Shown: positions 1-9,635, numbered from the stretch's first letter. The stretch: DNA of 64,000 nt from Halomonas sp. BDJS001 (GCF_026104355.1 NZ_CP110535.1:930001-994000); one strand, 5' to 3'. Program-made: numbers and translations. The notes: generated by a model not told the origin, from the sequence alone.

Positions 1-94
1 CGTCGAACCAATTGCTGGTATCAATTGAGGTTTCCTGTGCGAAGGCCGACATGGAAAGAGCGAGTGCTGCTATTGATGTAATAAGTGTTTTCAT
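1..94 (-). CDS. N-terminus of a secreted protein (partial, runs off window)
   Basis: Only the first 31 codons are present. The start ATG (complement of 92-94) follows an excellent AGGAGGT ribosome site six bases upstream. The protein opens with a classical Sec signal peptide: Lys near the start, a hydrophobic run with many Ala and Leu, then an Ala-Phe-Ala-Gln cleavage site around residue 20. The mature part begins with Glu-Thr-Ser and gives no family. The gap to the upstream amine oxidase stop is only 12 bases and the ribosome site abuts that stop, so the two are almost certainly co-transcribed. A function in the same oxidation pathway is possible, but nothing visible here shows it. Confidence 0.75.
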   Translation of the reverse strand, partial: MKTLITSIAALALSMSAFAQETSIDTSNWFD

Positions 95-106
95 ATCGCG
101 ACCTCC

Positions 107-1693
107 TCAAGCCTCAGTAATGGTGGTGTGTAGGCGTTCGACAGCATCCAATGCGGAGAGAACGGCCCCCTCCATCCAGGCAGGAAGGTATGAAATATGC
201 TCACCGGCCATTAGCGTTCGGCCATCCATTGCGGTGGCATCCAGATAGTCCGCTTCCCGGTCTTGCCACAGGCCATAGCAACCTAATGTCCATGGGACAC
301 GATGCCATGCCACTGAGGCGCCTGTTTTGAACTCATCGTAATACTGAGGATGGATCTGGGAGCCGTACTCCATGACCTTGGCGATACGATCTTCGGGAGA
401 GAGAGCGTTAAACTGATAGGCGAAGGCGCCCCAAGGGTAAGCGGCCAGTAAGACAGCGGGGCCATCGCTAAACATATTGTAGGGTGGGTAAGAAATTAGC
501 GTAATGGGTAGGTTGGTATAGCTAATGCCGCCATAGATATGTTCATCCTCTTCCCAAAAGCGTCTTTTAAACTCCAGGCCAGCTTTGAACGCTGAAGCAT
601 AGGGCATGGAATCAATGATTTCGCTCATTCGGGGAGAGAAGTCGTGGTCGATTTGACTGAGTACCGAAAATGGAATGGTGCAAATGCAGTAATCGGCGCT
701 CTCTATTTGTTCACTACCGCTACCGTCAGTTGAAACCCAAGACGCAGTGACTTGGTCGTCTTCGTGTTTAATGCGGGTAACTTGCGCATTATAGGTAATC
801 AGTTCGCCAACCTGTGTTTCAAAACCTCTCGCAATCATGTCCATTCCACCCACCGGCTGGAAAATGGTGGACTGCATATGCAGATTATCGCCAGCTGTCA
901 GGTTGCGCCATAGTGTTGAATTCAGTATTTCTGACAATGAATGTATGGGTGATGGCTCAGGTTTACCGTCAACACCGCCCCCTTCATGATGCGCCCAGCC
1001 CCGAAAGGCCGAAGATTCAGAACCGGACACATATTCAAACTCGTCATTCAGCGCACCATAACGTTGTAGCGCAGCCATAAGTTTTTCAGCGTCTTCGGCG
1101 GTGACTTCCTGGTCTAATCCTTTTTGATCAACGACTTTGGCAAGTAGCTCTGCCACGTGGCCTCTGAAATCAGTGGCTACTTCCTTAAAGCGCTGAGGCT
1201 TACCATCAAAGGCTTCTGAGTCGTGTAAATAGGCGTTGTAGTTGACCTGGATAAAAGGTTCTAGCTTCACCCCGAAGCGTTTGCAATAGTCCAGTATGGC
1301 AAAGTGATCAGAGGGGATCCGCCATGGGCCGGGGTTTAAGTAGTTGCCCTCTGCAAAGTCGATATGCTGGGTAAATCCGCCTAACTCGGTGTAGCTGTCT
1401 CCTCCACGTAGTGTCCAACAACGGCCACCTGCTTTATCTCGGTATTCAAGAACTTTTACGTTGTAGCCCGCATTGCGCAGCTCAAAAGCAGCCGTCATGC
1501 CCGCTAAACCAGCCCCTAATATTAAGATATTGGTGTTATCGGGGGCTCCCTGAAGGTTTAAACGCCCCCGCCAATTGGATGGGGAGGCAAAGCCCATTGT
1601 ACTCATTGCGGAATACATGGCCGCAGCCCCCGCCACCGCCCCCACCATGCCTAAAAAAGACCGACGCGTCACACCTTCTGGATTGAATGACAT
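107..1693 (-). CDS. Tat-exported FAD-dependent amine oxidase (flavin monoamine oxidase family)
   Basis: The 528-residue protein belongs to the flavin amine oxidase family, which oxidatively deaminates amines or amino acids to aldehydes or keto acids with release of ammonia and peroxide. It begins with a twin-arginine signal (TRRSFLG, then a hydrophobic Gly/Ala stretch), so it is probably exported folded with FAD. The dinucleotide-binding motif GAGLAGMTAAFEL with the following GGR lies near residues 58-92. The C-terminal FAD-contact segment (AGEHISYLPAWMEGA) is near residue 500. The start is supported by GAGGTAGCA just upstream. A secreted protein follows 12 bases downstream in the same direction. 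The substrate cannot be told from sequence; an L-amino-acid or polyamine oxidase role is equally plausible. Confidence 0.85.
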   Translation of the reverse strand: MSFNPEGVTRRSFLGMVGAVAGAAAMYSAMSTMGFASPSNWRGRLNLQGAPDNTNILILGAGLAGMTAAFELRNAGYNVKVLEYRDKAGGRCWTLRGGDSYTELGGFTQHIDFAEGNYLNPGPWRIPSDHFAILDYCKRFGVKLEPFIQVNYNAYLHDSEAFDGKPQRFKEVATDFRGHVAELLAKVVDQKGLDQEVTAEDAEKLMAALQRYGALNDEFEYVSGSESSAFRGWAHHEGGGVDGKPEPSPIHSLSEILNSTLWRNLTAGDNLHMQSTIFQPVGGMDMIARGFETQVGELITYNAQVTRIKHEDDQVTASWVSTDGSGSEQIESADYCICTIPFSVLSQIDHDFSPRMSEIIDSMPYASAFKAGLEFKRRFWEEDEHIYGGISYTNLPITLISYPPYNMFSDGPAVLLAAYPWGAFAYQFNALSPEDRIAKVMEYGSQIHPQYYDEFKTGASVAWHRVPWTLGCYGLWQDREADYLDATAMDGRTLMAGEHISYLPAWMEGAVLSALDAVERLHTTITEA

Positions 1694-2005
1694 TGCTACC
1701 TCGCTATGAAGTCATAGGCAGGCAAGTAGAGTCCTTTCAGTAACGCGATATCGTCCTACTGCAGCAGGCAATATGATGAATGAATTTTCAGGGCTCTAAT
1801 TATCCCGCCAATACACGTAACAATTGAAGGTATGCAGGTGATGTGCCAAATTAAATTAACCCCTTGTTTTGATTATATAAGTGAAAGTTAATGCACGTTT
1901 TAAAGTCAACACGCACCGATAGAAACATTCAACGTAGTGCACATTTCTAGGGAATATCTCCTCTTTGGGGCAGAAAGGGGATATTGGTAAGTGGATGCCA
2001 GCCTT
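1694..2005. other. Intergenic region with one imperfect hairpin
   Basis: This 312-base stretch separates two leftward genes. It is A+T-rich in the middle (around 1860-1885, with a TATAAT on the minus strand at 1872-1877 but no matching -35 at the usual distance). It contains an imperfect hairpin at 1953-1985 (AATATC paired with GATATT, then C/T-rich against A/G-rich arms). The hairpin sits 20 bases beyond the stop of the acyltransferase fusion and may end its transcript, though it lacks a good T tail. I see no gene here. Confidence 0.5.
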
Positions 2006-5000
2006 CTATTGCCGCTTCAGTTCTTCCTCTACCCGTGCTTGAGCCAACCGCTTCGCCCCGGCAAAATCCGCTTTTCCAGAGCCAAGATGAGGAATGGTCT
2101 CTACCGTCAACCAGTGACTGGGAACTATCATGGCCGGGGTGCCGTTGGCGAGCATGGCGGCTTTAACGGTGTTGGCGTCTAGCGCTGTTTCTGAAAGCAG
2201 CACAATGCGCTCGCCTTTGCGGCTATCGGGAATGCTAACCGCCATCAGCGCGGTATCTGTATCCTCCAGAGCCGCTTTAACTGCCCCCTCAACGGCGCTG
2301 AGACTGATCATTTCCCCGCCAATCTTGGCGAAGCGGGCGTAACGGTCAATCAGGGTCAAAAAACCATCTTCATCGATAAAGCCTTTATCCCCGGTGATGT
2401 ACCAGCGGTGACCATCGACCACGTGGAGCGCCTTGGCCGTACGCTTGGCGTCATTGAGGTAGCCCTGCATGATCTGCGGCCCGCTAATCAATATCATGCC
2501 GGCCTCGCCGGTGGGCAACTCTTCAAAGCTCTCCGGGTCGACGATTTTGAAGCTGGTGCCGGGCAGCGGCATACCGACGCTGCCTACTTTGCTGCCCCGC
2601 TGGATCTGTTGGTAATGGACACCCATGGCATCGGGAAGATTGACGGAAGCAACGGGGGCGATTTCGGTGGCGCCGTAGCCTTCGTAAATGGGCTTGTGGA
2701 ATTTCAGCGCAAAGTTGTTACGCACGTTGTCATCGAGCTTCTCTGCCCCAGCGACCACGATCCTCAAGCTCTCCAACATCAGCGGATGCACCTTTGCGCT
2801 GCGTACAAACAGCCTTAAAAAGCTGGAAGTGCCGAACATAATCGTGGCTTTGTGCTTGGCAATCGCGCCCGCAATGCCAGGGGCATCGGTGGGGTCGGGG
2901 TGGCACACCAGCGGCAGCCCTTCCATCAGCGGCAGCAACTGGGTGACCGTAAGGCCAAAGGCGTGGAACAGTGGCAGTGAGCCCATCACCACGTCGTTGC
3001 TCTGGGTGTTGAGCACATCCGAGGTCTGTTTGATATTGGCCATCAGGTTGCGGTGGCTGAGCATTATGCCTTTGGGCTCGCCTTCACTGCCGCTGGAGAA
3101 CAGAATGGCGGCGGTCGCGTCGGCATCGTGGCCATGGCAGAAGCAGCGCTGTAGTAGCCAAGTCGGCAGTATTCTCACCGCAAGCCAGGTGCTCAAGCGC
3201 TCGGCACGACCAATCGTGGTCTGCAGGTCTTCTAAAAAGACCACCTGCTGCTCGCTAAGCAATTGGCTAACGTCGAGCCCGCGCTGCTCAAGCTTCTTCA
3301 CAAAGCGCTGTGAGGTGAACACGGTGGTGATTTCCGCCTGGGAAAGGGCGGACGTCAACGCTTCTTGGTCGGCGGTGTAATTAAGATTTACCAGTGTTTT
3401 ACCCGCCAGCAGTGTGGCCATATTGGCAATGACCCCGGCACTGCTGGTGGGCAGCAGCAGGCCAACGTTTTGACCTGGGTTGAGTTTGCGAATCCGTTTT
3501 GCCATCAGCAGACTGGCGGTGAGTGCCTGGCTTGCGTTGAGTGGGCGGCCCAGCGTGTCGGCCAGGGCAAGCTCGCTAGGGCGGCGTTTAACGCTTTGAA
3601 TCCAGGCGTTGGGTAGGCTGGAAAGCTCCCCCATGGCCTGCTGCCAGGAGCGGGTCGCCTGCTCAAAGATGCGCCGTTTGAGCACATCGGCAGGGGTGTC
3701 TTTGGGTAGCGGCTTGCCAAAGGCGACCACCACCGAGCGGTGCAGAGGCGCGTTACGCAGCTCCTTTAACTTGCTGGAGGAGCGGGAGAACTGGCTGCCC
3801 CAGAGGCCGCGCAGGTAGAAAGGCACAATCTTGACGTCTGGATTCGCCATTTCACAGGCGCGTTCATAGCCGCGGCGGAACTCGCCTAGTTGGCCGGTGC
3901 GGCTGATCGCCCCTTCGGGAAACAGGCACACCACCTCGCCTGCGTTGAGTTGTTCAGCAACATCGGCCAGGGCCTTGTCGGCACCGCTGCCGCGCTCGAT
4001 GGGAATACAGCCCAGGGATTTTAAAAACCAGTTGAGGTACCAGCGCTGGTAAACCGATCTGAGCATCACAAAGCGTACCGGGCGGGGGCTGGCGATCTGC
4101 ACCATGGCCCAATCCACCCAGCTGATATGGTTGCCCAGCAGCAGCACGCCGCCCTGGGCGGGCAGGTTCTGCAAGCCCTGCACATCAACCCGATAGCGGC
4201 GGGTCAGCAGAAAGCTCAACAGAAAGCGCACCAAACTCTGCGGCAGTTTAACAATGGTGTAGCCACCGCCGACCATCGCCACCGTGGCAATGAGCAACAG
4301 CAGGTAGTGGCTATCCACACCCGACAGGGCAAACAGCGCCGTGAGCACCAAAAAGCCCAGCATGGCGATGTTCTGGATCCAGTTATTGGCGGCCAGCACG
4401 GTGCCTAACTCGCTGTCGGCGGCGTGAAACTGGATCAGGGCGTTAAGCGGCACGATAAACAGCCCGCCCATCATGCCGATAAACACAAAGTTCAGCGCTT
4501 GGCCAACAGGCGTGGTGAACAGCGGTAGGCACCATAAACCCACGGCCACCCCGACGGCACCGACGGGAATCAAGCCTGTTTCTATGCGGTTATGTGAAAG
4601 CTTGCTGGCAAGCATAGAACCCAGCGCAATTCCGATACCGCTAGCCGCCAGAATGCCTTGCAGCACCAGGGTATTATCGATACTGAGGGCGTCTTTGGCA
4701 TAGGCAGGAAAGGCCGCCAGGAGTACTTGGCCCACCGACCAAAAGGTGGCCAGGCCGATAATGGAGAGTCTAATGACCGGCTGGCGGGCGATAATCTGCA
4801 GGTTGTCTTTCAGCGCAGCACCCCTAATGTAGCGCTGCCAGGTCAACGGCGTATCGGATTGCGTCGTGCTATCAAGGGGCAAACGATAAAGCGTTGCCAC
4901 CTGAATAGCGCTATTGAGCACTAGTAGCCACCCGAGCGGCGCTATTTGGCGCAGCAGCTGTGCTGGGGTTTGATCCCCTGGCGATACCCAGGTCTCAAAC

Positions 5001-5482
5001 AGCGCGGTAAAAACCACGGTGCCCGCCAGAATGGCGCCAATGGTGACGGCCTGGATCATCCCGTTGGCCTCCGCCAGGCGCGGCTTGCCAAACAGCCCTT
5101 TTACCAAGCCGTACTTGGCTGGGGAGTAGAAAGCCGATTGAATCGCCAGCAGCAGTGTCATCGCAAAGGCCAGCCAGAACCAGCCTTGATAGTAGGCGGC
5201 GGTGATGCCCAGTGAGACAACAACGGCGGCCCAAGCGGATGCGCGCAGAACGCGTACCTTGGAGTAGCTGTCCGCCACATGGCCCGCCGGGCTAAACAGC
5301 AGGATAAACGGCAGCAGGATAAGTCCATTCACCAGTGCGGTGAGTACGACCTGTGTTTCACCGTCGTAACTTTTGAAGATCGTGTTCTGAATGACAATCT
5401 TGTGCCCCAAATCCACAAAGGCATTAAGAAAGATGGCGATCAGGTAGGGCAAAGCACCCTTGATATGTAGCAGTCGTTGCAT
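2006..5482 (-). CDS. aas: LplT-PlsC-AAS fusion: lysophospholipid transporter / 2-acylglycerophosphoethanolamine acyltransferase / acyl-ACP synthetase
   Basis: The 1158-residue protein joins three functions that recycle lysophospholipids in the inner membrane. Residues about 1-415 form a major-facilitator transporter like LplT, which flips lysophosphatidylethanolamine inward. Residues about 430-620 are a PlsC-type acyltransferase with the HxxxxD motif (NHISWVDW) and a following FPEG motif. Residues about 640-1150 are an adenylate-forming acyl-ACP synthetase with the AMP-binding motif SSGSEGEPKG and a YGATE motif. In E. coli LplT and Aas are adjacent separate genes; the fused form is known in other gammaproteobacteria. 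I chose ATG at 5482 rather than the GTG 39 bases upstream because homology starts at MQRLLHIKG. A divergent HTH gene begins 161 bases away. Confidence 0.88.
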   Translation of the reverse strand: MQRLLHIKGALPYLIAIFLNAFVDLGHKIVIQNTIFKSYDGETQVVLTALVNGLILLPFILLFSPAGHVADSYSKVRVLRASAWAAVVVSLGITAAYYQGWFWLAFAMTLLLAIQSAFYSPAKYGLVKGLFGKPRLAEANGMIQAVTIGAILAGTVVFTALFETWVSPGDQTPAQLLRQIAPLGWLLVLNSAIQVATLYRLPLDSTTQSDTPLTWQRYIRGAALKDNLQIIARQPVIRLSIIGLATFWSVGQVLLAAFPAYAKDALSIDNTLVLQGILAASGIGIALGSMLASKLSHNRIETGLIPVGAVGVAVGLWCLPLFTTPVGQALNFVFIGMMGGLFIVPLNALIQFHAADSELGTVLAANNWIQNIAMLGFLVLTALFALSGVDSHYLLLLIATVAMVGGGYTIVKLPQSLVRFLLSFLLTRRYRVDVQGLQNLPAQGGVLLLGNHISWVDWAMVQIASPRPVRFVMLRSVYQRWYLNWFLKSLGCIPIERGSGADKALADVAEQLNAGEVVCLFPEGAISRTGQLGEFRRGYERACEMANPDVKIVPFYLRGLWGSQFSRSSSKLKELRNAPLHRSVVVAFGKPLPKDTPADVLKRRIFEQATRSWQQAMGELSSLPNAWIQSVKRRPSELALADTLGRPLNASQALTASLLMAKRIRKLNPGQNVGLLLPTSSAGVIANMATLLAGKTLVNLNYTADQEALTSALSQAEITTVFTSQRFVKKLEQRGLDVSQLLSEQQVVFLEDLQTTIGRAERLSTWLAVRILPTWLLQRCFCHGHDADATAAILFSSGSEGEPKGIMLSHRNLMANIKQTSDVLNTQSNDVVMGSLPLFHAFGLTVTQLLPLMEGLPLVCHPDPTDAPGIAGAIAKHKATIMFGTSSFLRLFVRSAKVHPLMLESLRIVVAGAEKLDDNVRNNFALKFHKPIYEGYGATEIAPVASVNLPDAMGVHYQQIQRGSKVGSVGMPLPGTSFKIVDPESFEELPTGEAGMILISGPQIMQGYLNDAKRTAKALHVVDGHRWYITGDKGFIDEDGFLTLIDRYARFAKIGGEMISLSAVEGAVKAALEDTDTALMAVSIPDSRKGERIVLLSETALDANTVKAAMLANGTPAMIVPSHWLTVETIPHLGSGKADFAGAKRLAQARVEEELKRQ

Positions 5483-5643
5483 GGTTGTGTAGCCTTTATA
5501 AGTCCCTGTAAGTAGTCGCACTTTCTAAGCAAGGCTTACTGGTTGCAACTCATTTGCACAAAGTCGTGTTATAGGTGCTGGTTGGTATCATTATTTGCTA
5601 CTTTTAATGTGTGGTGCACCTTCATTCCGCTTACGAGATTACT

Positions 5644-6402
5644 ATGTCCCAAGCTGATTCGCTGATTGAAACGCTAAAACGCCAGCTTCGCGCTCAGGAT
5701 AAAACCTATGCCGATGTCGCTAAGTGGTTGGCGCTGAGCGAGGCCTCGGTAAAGCGCCTATTTGCTGAAAAGCACTTTACGCTATCGCGGCTGGAGTGTA
5801 TCTGTGACCAGCTAAATATCGAATTCGCCGAGTTGGTGCAGACGATGCAAGCCGACGAGCAGCGTTTGCAGGCGCTCACCTATGCCCAGGAGCAGAGTAT
5901 TGTGGATGATCGCGAGCTGTTTCTGGTGGCTGTTTGCGTTATCAATGGCTATAGCTTCGACGAAATTCATCACCAGTACCAGCTAAGTGAAGCCGAGTGT
6001 ATTCAGCAGTTACTCAAGCTTGAGCGGCTCAAACTTATTGAGCTGCTTCCGGGTAATCGGATCAGGCGGCGGGTAGCCGCCAATTTCCGCTGGCAGGCGG
6101 ATGGGCCGATCCAGCGCTTCTTTCAGCAGCATATCGCCAACGAGTTTTTCCGCTCCCGTTTCGATAGCGACAGTGAGAAGCTCATTGTGCTTAACGGACT
6201 ATTATCCCCGGCGGGAAATGCTGAATGGCAGCAGACCATGCATCGCCTGGCTAAAGAGTTTCATTCCCTCTGCGAACGTGAGAGCGGGCTACCTATCCAC
6301 CAGCGGTTTGGTACTACCTCTGTGCTGGCGGTACGGCAATGGCAGTATGGGCTGTTTCAGGATTACAAGCGGGGCGGCCAAATAGCCCCCAGCGCTACGT
6401 AG
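5644..6402 (+). CDS. XRE-type helix-turn-helix transcriptional regulator
   Basis: This is a 252-residue protein with an N-terminal Cro/CI-like helix-turn-helix (about residues 5-65: a KTYADVAKWL helix, a turn, then SEASVKRLF as the likely recognition helix). A larger C-terminal region has no family I recognise. The start is set at MSQADS (ATG 5644) because the HTH begins directly after it; an earlier in-frame ATG at 5611 would add an unconvincing 11-residue tail. It is divergent from the aas fusion, so control of aas or itself is the simplest guess. Its last 8 bases overlap the end of the convergent LysR gene. Confidence 0.72.
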   Translation: MSQADSLIETLKRQLRAQDKTYADVAKWLALSEASVKRLFAEKHFTLSRLECICDQLNIEFAELVQTMQADEQRLQALTYAQEQSIVDDRELFLVAVCVINGYSFDEIHHQYQLSEAECIQQLLKLERLKLIELLPGNRIRRRVAANFRWQADGPIQRFFQQHIANEFFRSRFDSDSEKLIVLNGLLSPAGNAEWQQTMHRLAKEFHSLCERESGLPIHQRFGTTSVLAVRQWQYGLFQDYKRGGQIAPSAT

Positions 6403-7330
6403 ATGTGTTCCGGAAGAGAGTGGCCTCTTGTTCTAGCCACTCGACAAAGCGTGCTACCGCCGGTGGCGTTTCTCCATCACTGGGTAGAATCAGTTCGTAG
6501 GCGAACGGAGAAGCGAGCGGGTATCGTTCCGCAAAGGGGCGAACCAACACACCGCTCGCCAGCCGGTCAGCCACCAATGGGTAGCTGGCCAGTACCACGC
6601 CTTGCCCGGCAATGGCCTGATCGAGAGCTAGGCTGTAGAGCGAGTAATGGCGCTGGTGGGGGATCTTCTTGATGGCCACCCCGGCGTTTTTAAACCAGTC
6701 TTGCCAGCTTGGGATCGAATGGCCCGCATGGCTGCACCAGTCCACGGTGAGCAGTGTCTGGGCCAGCAGGTCGGCGGGTGTGTGTATGTTTTCCTGCGCT
6801 AACAGGGTGGGTGAGCAAACGGGAAAGAGGGTGTCTTCAAACAGACGCTGGCTGATGACGCCGGGCCAAGGGCCCTGACCGTAACGCAACGATAAGCGAG
6901 CCCTGTTGGGCATCCATAACGGTGGCGTTAAGCGCGCCTCGGCATCCAGAGAGATTTCGATTTGCCGCTCACTGGCTTCAAAGCCGGGTAAGCGGGGGAG
7001 TAGCCAAAGCTGTAGGAAAGAAGGCGGGGCACTCAGTAGCAAGCGAAAAGCATCTTCCGAGCGCTCGGTGACGTTCTGCACGCCGCTGGCAATACGCAAA
7101 AGACCCGCTTGCACATCCTCAGCAAGCCCCCGGCCTGCTTCAGTGGCACACACGCCATTGGCGTGCCGTTCAAACAGCACCACGCCCAAGTGATCCTCCA
7201 ACTGTTTGACCTGTCGGCTAACGGCGCCAGGGGTTACCCCCAAACGATGCGCGGCGGCTTTGAAGCTATTTTCCCGCACCGCTTCGGCAAACGCGCGCAG
7301 TGCATTCAGCGGTAGCCTCTCAATCCTCAT
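6395..7330 (-). CDS. LysR-family transcriptional regulator (GcvA-like)
   Basis: The 311-residue protein has a LysR winged helix-turn-helix in residues 1-65 (LNALRAFAEAVRENSFKAAA, then GVTPGAVSRQVKQLE). A periplasmic-binding-like effector domain covers about residues 90-300. The opening RxLPxLNALRAF pattern resembles the GcvA branch. The start is ATG 7330, since the longer reading frame adds 32 residues with no LysR similarity. The gene is divergent from a DMT-type exporter, with a small inverted repeat between them, so it probably controls that exporter in response to an unknown ligand. Confidence 0.82.
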   Translation of the reverse strand: MRIERLPLNALRAFAEAVRENSFKAAAHRLGVTPGAVSRQVKQLEDHLGVVLFERHANGVCATEAGRGLAEDVQAGLLRIASGVQNVTERSEDAFRLLLSAPPSFLQLWLLPRLPGFEASERQIEISLDAEARLTPPLWMPNRARLSLRYGQGPWPGVISQRLFEDTLFPVCSPTLLAQENIHTPADLLAQTLLTVDWCSHAGHSIPSWQDWFKNAGVAIKKIPHQRHYSLYSLALDQAIAGQGVVLASYPLVADRLASGVLVRPFAERYPLASPFAYELILPSDGETPPAVARFVEWLEQEATLFRNTST

Positions 7331-7356
7331 GGAGTGAGTTTTCCTAAGTCTAGGTT

Positions 7357-7369
7357 CGATAAGTAATCG
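7357..7369. promoter_or_regulatory. Short inverted repeat, possible LysR operator
   Basis: CGAT and ATCG are separated by five bases in the 97-base divergent region between the LysR gene and the exporter gene. LysR regulators usually bind a T-N11-A interrupted palindrome in such a position. The match is short, so this is a candidate only. Confidence 0.3.
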
Positions 7370-7427
7370 TTTGTATGCCGTTTCGCTTCCTGCTCCAATG
7401 AGCGCCTTAATGCTACAGGAGCTCACA

Positions 7428-8357
7428 GTGAATAATCAAAGAATCGCCTCAAATGCCCATACTGCCAACATGGTAGAGCGTTCGCAGCGAAAGTCCGTGG
7501 ATGCCACGGCAGCATCGCTAATGCTACTGTTTTGCCTGGTGTTGGGGTTTCAGCAGGTAGCGATTAAAGGCGTGGCTGAGGATATCTCACCTGTGGTGCA
7601 GGTTGCCCTACGCTCCACTATCGCCGGTTGTCTGGTGGGGTTGCTCGCCTATTGGCGCGGCATTCGCTGGGCGGACGTGGGGCGTCACTGGGGCCCTGGG
7701 TTACTGGTTGGCCTTGGGTTTGCTGCTGAGTTTGCTTTTGTCGCTTGGGGGCTGACCTACACGCTGGCATCGCATATGTCGGTCTTTCTCTACACCGCGC
7801 CCATCTTCGCAGCACTTGGACTACATCTCTGGGTGCCGGGTGAGCAGCTCTCCCTTCGTCAGTGGTGGGGCGTTGGCTTGGCGTTTCTGGGTATGGTGAT
7901 TGCCATGGCGCCGAGCGGTGCCTATAGCATCGATATCCTCATTGGCGATGCGCTGGGTTTGCTCGCAGGCCTCTCATGGGCGGCCACCACTGTGGTAATC
8001 CGCAAGACCTCACTTTCCGAGGCTCCCGCAGAGCTCACTCTAAGCTATCAACTGAGTGTGACAGCGCTGCTGTTACTGCCAGTGGTGGCGCTGTCGGGGC
8101 AGTTAATGAGCGCGCAGTTTACGTCCATGGCGGTTGCTAGCCTCGCTTTTCAGGCGCTGATTATTTCATTTGCCGCGCTGATGCTGTGGTTCACGCTGCT
8201 TCGCCGCTATCGCGCGTCCCAGTTGGGCGTGTTCTCTTTTCTAGGCCCGCTTTTCGGCGTGCTTTTTGGTACCCTGTTGCTCAATGAGCCTCTCAGCATC
8301 AATTTCGTGCTGGGTGGTAGCGTTATTTTAGCGGGCATTGTCTTGGTGACGCGCTAA
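7428..8357 (+). CDS. EamA/DMT-superfamily membrane exporter
   Basis: This is a 309-residue integral membrane protein with ten predicted hydrophobic helices arranged as two EamA repeats (about residues 30-160 and 170-300). The family exports amino acids, metabolites or drugs from the cytoplasm. The start is GTG 7428, because AGGAG lies seven bases before it. The upstream ATG at 7371 has no such site, and the later ATG at VERSQRK would also be possible. The gene is divergent from a GcvA-like LysR gene, a common arrangement for inducible exporters. The substrate is unknown. Confidence 0.8.
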   Translation: MNNQRIASNAHTANMVERSQRKSVDATAASLMLLFCLVLGFQQVAIKGVAEDISPVVQVALRSTIAGCLVGLLAYWRGIRWADVGRHWGPGLLVGLGFAAEFAFVAWGLTYTLASHMSVFLYTAPIFAALGLHLWVPGEQLSLRQWWGVGLAFLGMVIAMAPSGAYSIDILIGDALGLLAGLSWAATTVVIRKTSLSEAPAELTLSYQLSVTALLLLPVVALSGQLMSAQFTSMAVASLAFQALIISFAALMLWFTLLRRYRASQLGVFSFLGPLFGVLFGTLLLNEPLSINFVLGGSVILAGIVLVTR

Positions 8358-8394
8358 ATAATGCGCTCTCCGTTGCGCTTCCACCTCTTCTACA

Positions 8395-9279
8395 ATGGTT
8401 ACACAAACAGCTATGAGCATTACTCCCTTCCAGGCGCTGGCCTGCCCATTAGATGGCAAGCCGCTAGCTCACTTGGGCAGCGCTTGGAGCTGCCCTGATG
8501 GTCACAGCTTTGATATTGCTAAGCAGGGTTACGTTAATTTACTGCCTGTGCAGCAAAAGCGTTCCCAAGATCCGGGTGATAGCAAAGCAATGGTAGCTGC
8601 CCGGCAACGCTTTCTAAACGCGGGGCACTACCAGCCCATTGCGGATGCCGTCATTCGTGCAGTCTTGAACCACGCTGAGGTTCAAACGCTAAGCAGTGAG
8701 CCGTTTAGCTGTCTGGATGCCGGCTGCGGTGAAGGTTACTACCTTCGCCAATTAGCTGACGCTGTGACTAACGCGCCACCACTTTCGCTGATGGGTTTGG
8801 ATATCTCTAAGTGGGCGGTGCTGGCGGCGGCCAAACAAGATGCCAAGCAATCACCGCTAAGCAGTTGGGTAGTGGGCAGCAATGCACATTTGCCAGTGCA
8901 GACGGGAACGCTGGATAGCGTGCTGTGTATGTTTGGCTTTCCTGTGGCTAGCGAGTTTGCTCGTGTGCTAAAAACGGACGGTGTGCTGCTACAAGTAGAG
9001 GCGGGACCTGATCATTTGCGGGAGTTACGGGAGATTATCTACCCGACGTTAAAACCTGAGCGTTCAAGCGAGGTAGAAGCGCCTGCGGGCTTTACGCACC
9101 ATAGCAGCGAGAGAGTAAGTTACTTGTTAACACTGGAGAGAAGCGAAGAAATTGCCGATCTGTTGGCGATGACGCCGCATCTTTACCGAGCCAGCGCTGA
9201 AGGGCGTGCTCGCGCAGCGGCACTAGATAGGCTGGAAGTGACGGTAGATGTGCGGGTAGAGCAGTGGCTAGGTTCCTAG
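8395..9279 (+). CDS. rlmA: 23S rRNA (guanine-N1)-methyltransferase, RlmA family
   Basis: The 294-residue protein methylates a guanine of 23S rRNA (G745 in E. coli, hairpin 35) using S-adenosylmethionine. The N-terminus carries the zinc-binding segment typical of RlmA (ACPLDGKPL ... WSCPDGHSFDIAKQGYVNLL), followed by the conserved RSQDPGDSKAMVAARQRFL. The methyltransferase Rossmann core begins at LDAGCGEGYYL near residue 109. Two starts are possible, ATG 8395 and ATG 8413; neither has a strong ribosome site. Some relatives act at the neighbouring G748 and confer macrolide resistance, but those are mainly Gram-positive. Confidence 0.87.
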   Translation: MVTQTAMSITPFQALACPLDGKPLAHLGSAWSCPDGHSFDIAKQGYVNLLPVQQKRSQDPGDSKAMVAARQRFLNAGHYQPIADAVIRAVLNHAEVQTLSSEPFSCLDAGCGEGYYLRQLADAVTNAPPLSLMGLDISKWAVLAAAKQDAKQSPLSSWVVGSNAHLPVQTGTLDSVLCMFGFPVASEFARVLKTDGVLLQVEAGPDHLRELREIIYPTLKPERSSEVEAPAGFTHHSSERVSYLLTLERSEEIADLLAMTPHLYRASAEGRARAAALDRLEVTVDVRVEQWLGS

Positions 9280-9330
9280 CCTGGGCTATGCTCAAAAGAC
9301 TCTGCTAAAAGTAATATCTCTAAACGCAAC

Positions 9331-9352
9331 AAGGCCCGCATAAGCGGGCCTT
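9331..9352. terminator. Hairpin between convergent rlmA and csp genes
   Basis: A perfect 9-bp stem (AAGGCCCGC / GCGGGCCTT) with a 4-base ATAA loop lies 51 bases after rlmA and 77 bases after the csp stop. It probably serves both converging transcripts. The flanks are only moderately T-rich. A smaller 6-bp hairpin (CGAACC / GGTTCG) follows at 9359-9376. Confidence 0.7.
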
Positions 9353-9428
9353 ATTATCCGAACCCCGAAAGGTTCGAGCAAATTCTTAAGCGCTATGTCT
9401 TAGAGACGTAGTCTTAAAAAAACTAGAC

Positions 9429-9635
9429 TTAGGAAATTTGCTTGATGTTTGAAGCCTGAAGGCCTTTCTTACCCTGGGTAACGTCAAAAGAAACGTTAGC
9501 GCCTTCTTGCAGGGTTTTGAAGCCGTCTGCTTGAATTTCAGAGAAATGGGCAAACAGGTCATCGCCACCGTCAGAAGGAGCAATAAAACCGAAGCCTTTA
9601 GTATCGTTGAACCACTTAACTGTGCCAGTAGACAT
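9429..9635 (-). CDS. Cold-shock domain protein (CspA family)
   Basis: The 68-residue single-domain protein has both RNA-binding motifs of the cold-shock fold, KGFGFI (RNP1) and LFAHFSE (in the RNP2 region). It begins with the standard [11 protein letters not shown]. Family members melt RNA secondary structure and act as RNA chaperones in the cytoplasm. The start is ATG 9635, preceded by AAAGGAATTTTACT; an in-frame extension to 9716 lies in what should be the untranslated leader. The space upstream is long, as usual for genes controlled through a structured leader. Confidence 0.93.
   Translation of the reverse strand: MSTGTVKWFNDTKGFGFIAPSDGGDDLFAHFSEIQADGFKTLQEGANVSFDVTQGKKGLQASNIKQIS

Noticed and set aside
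5483..5521. Longer aas start at GTG 5521
   Set aside because: The added 13 residues have no homology character, and the ATG at 5482 starts where the LplT-like sequence starts.
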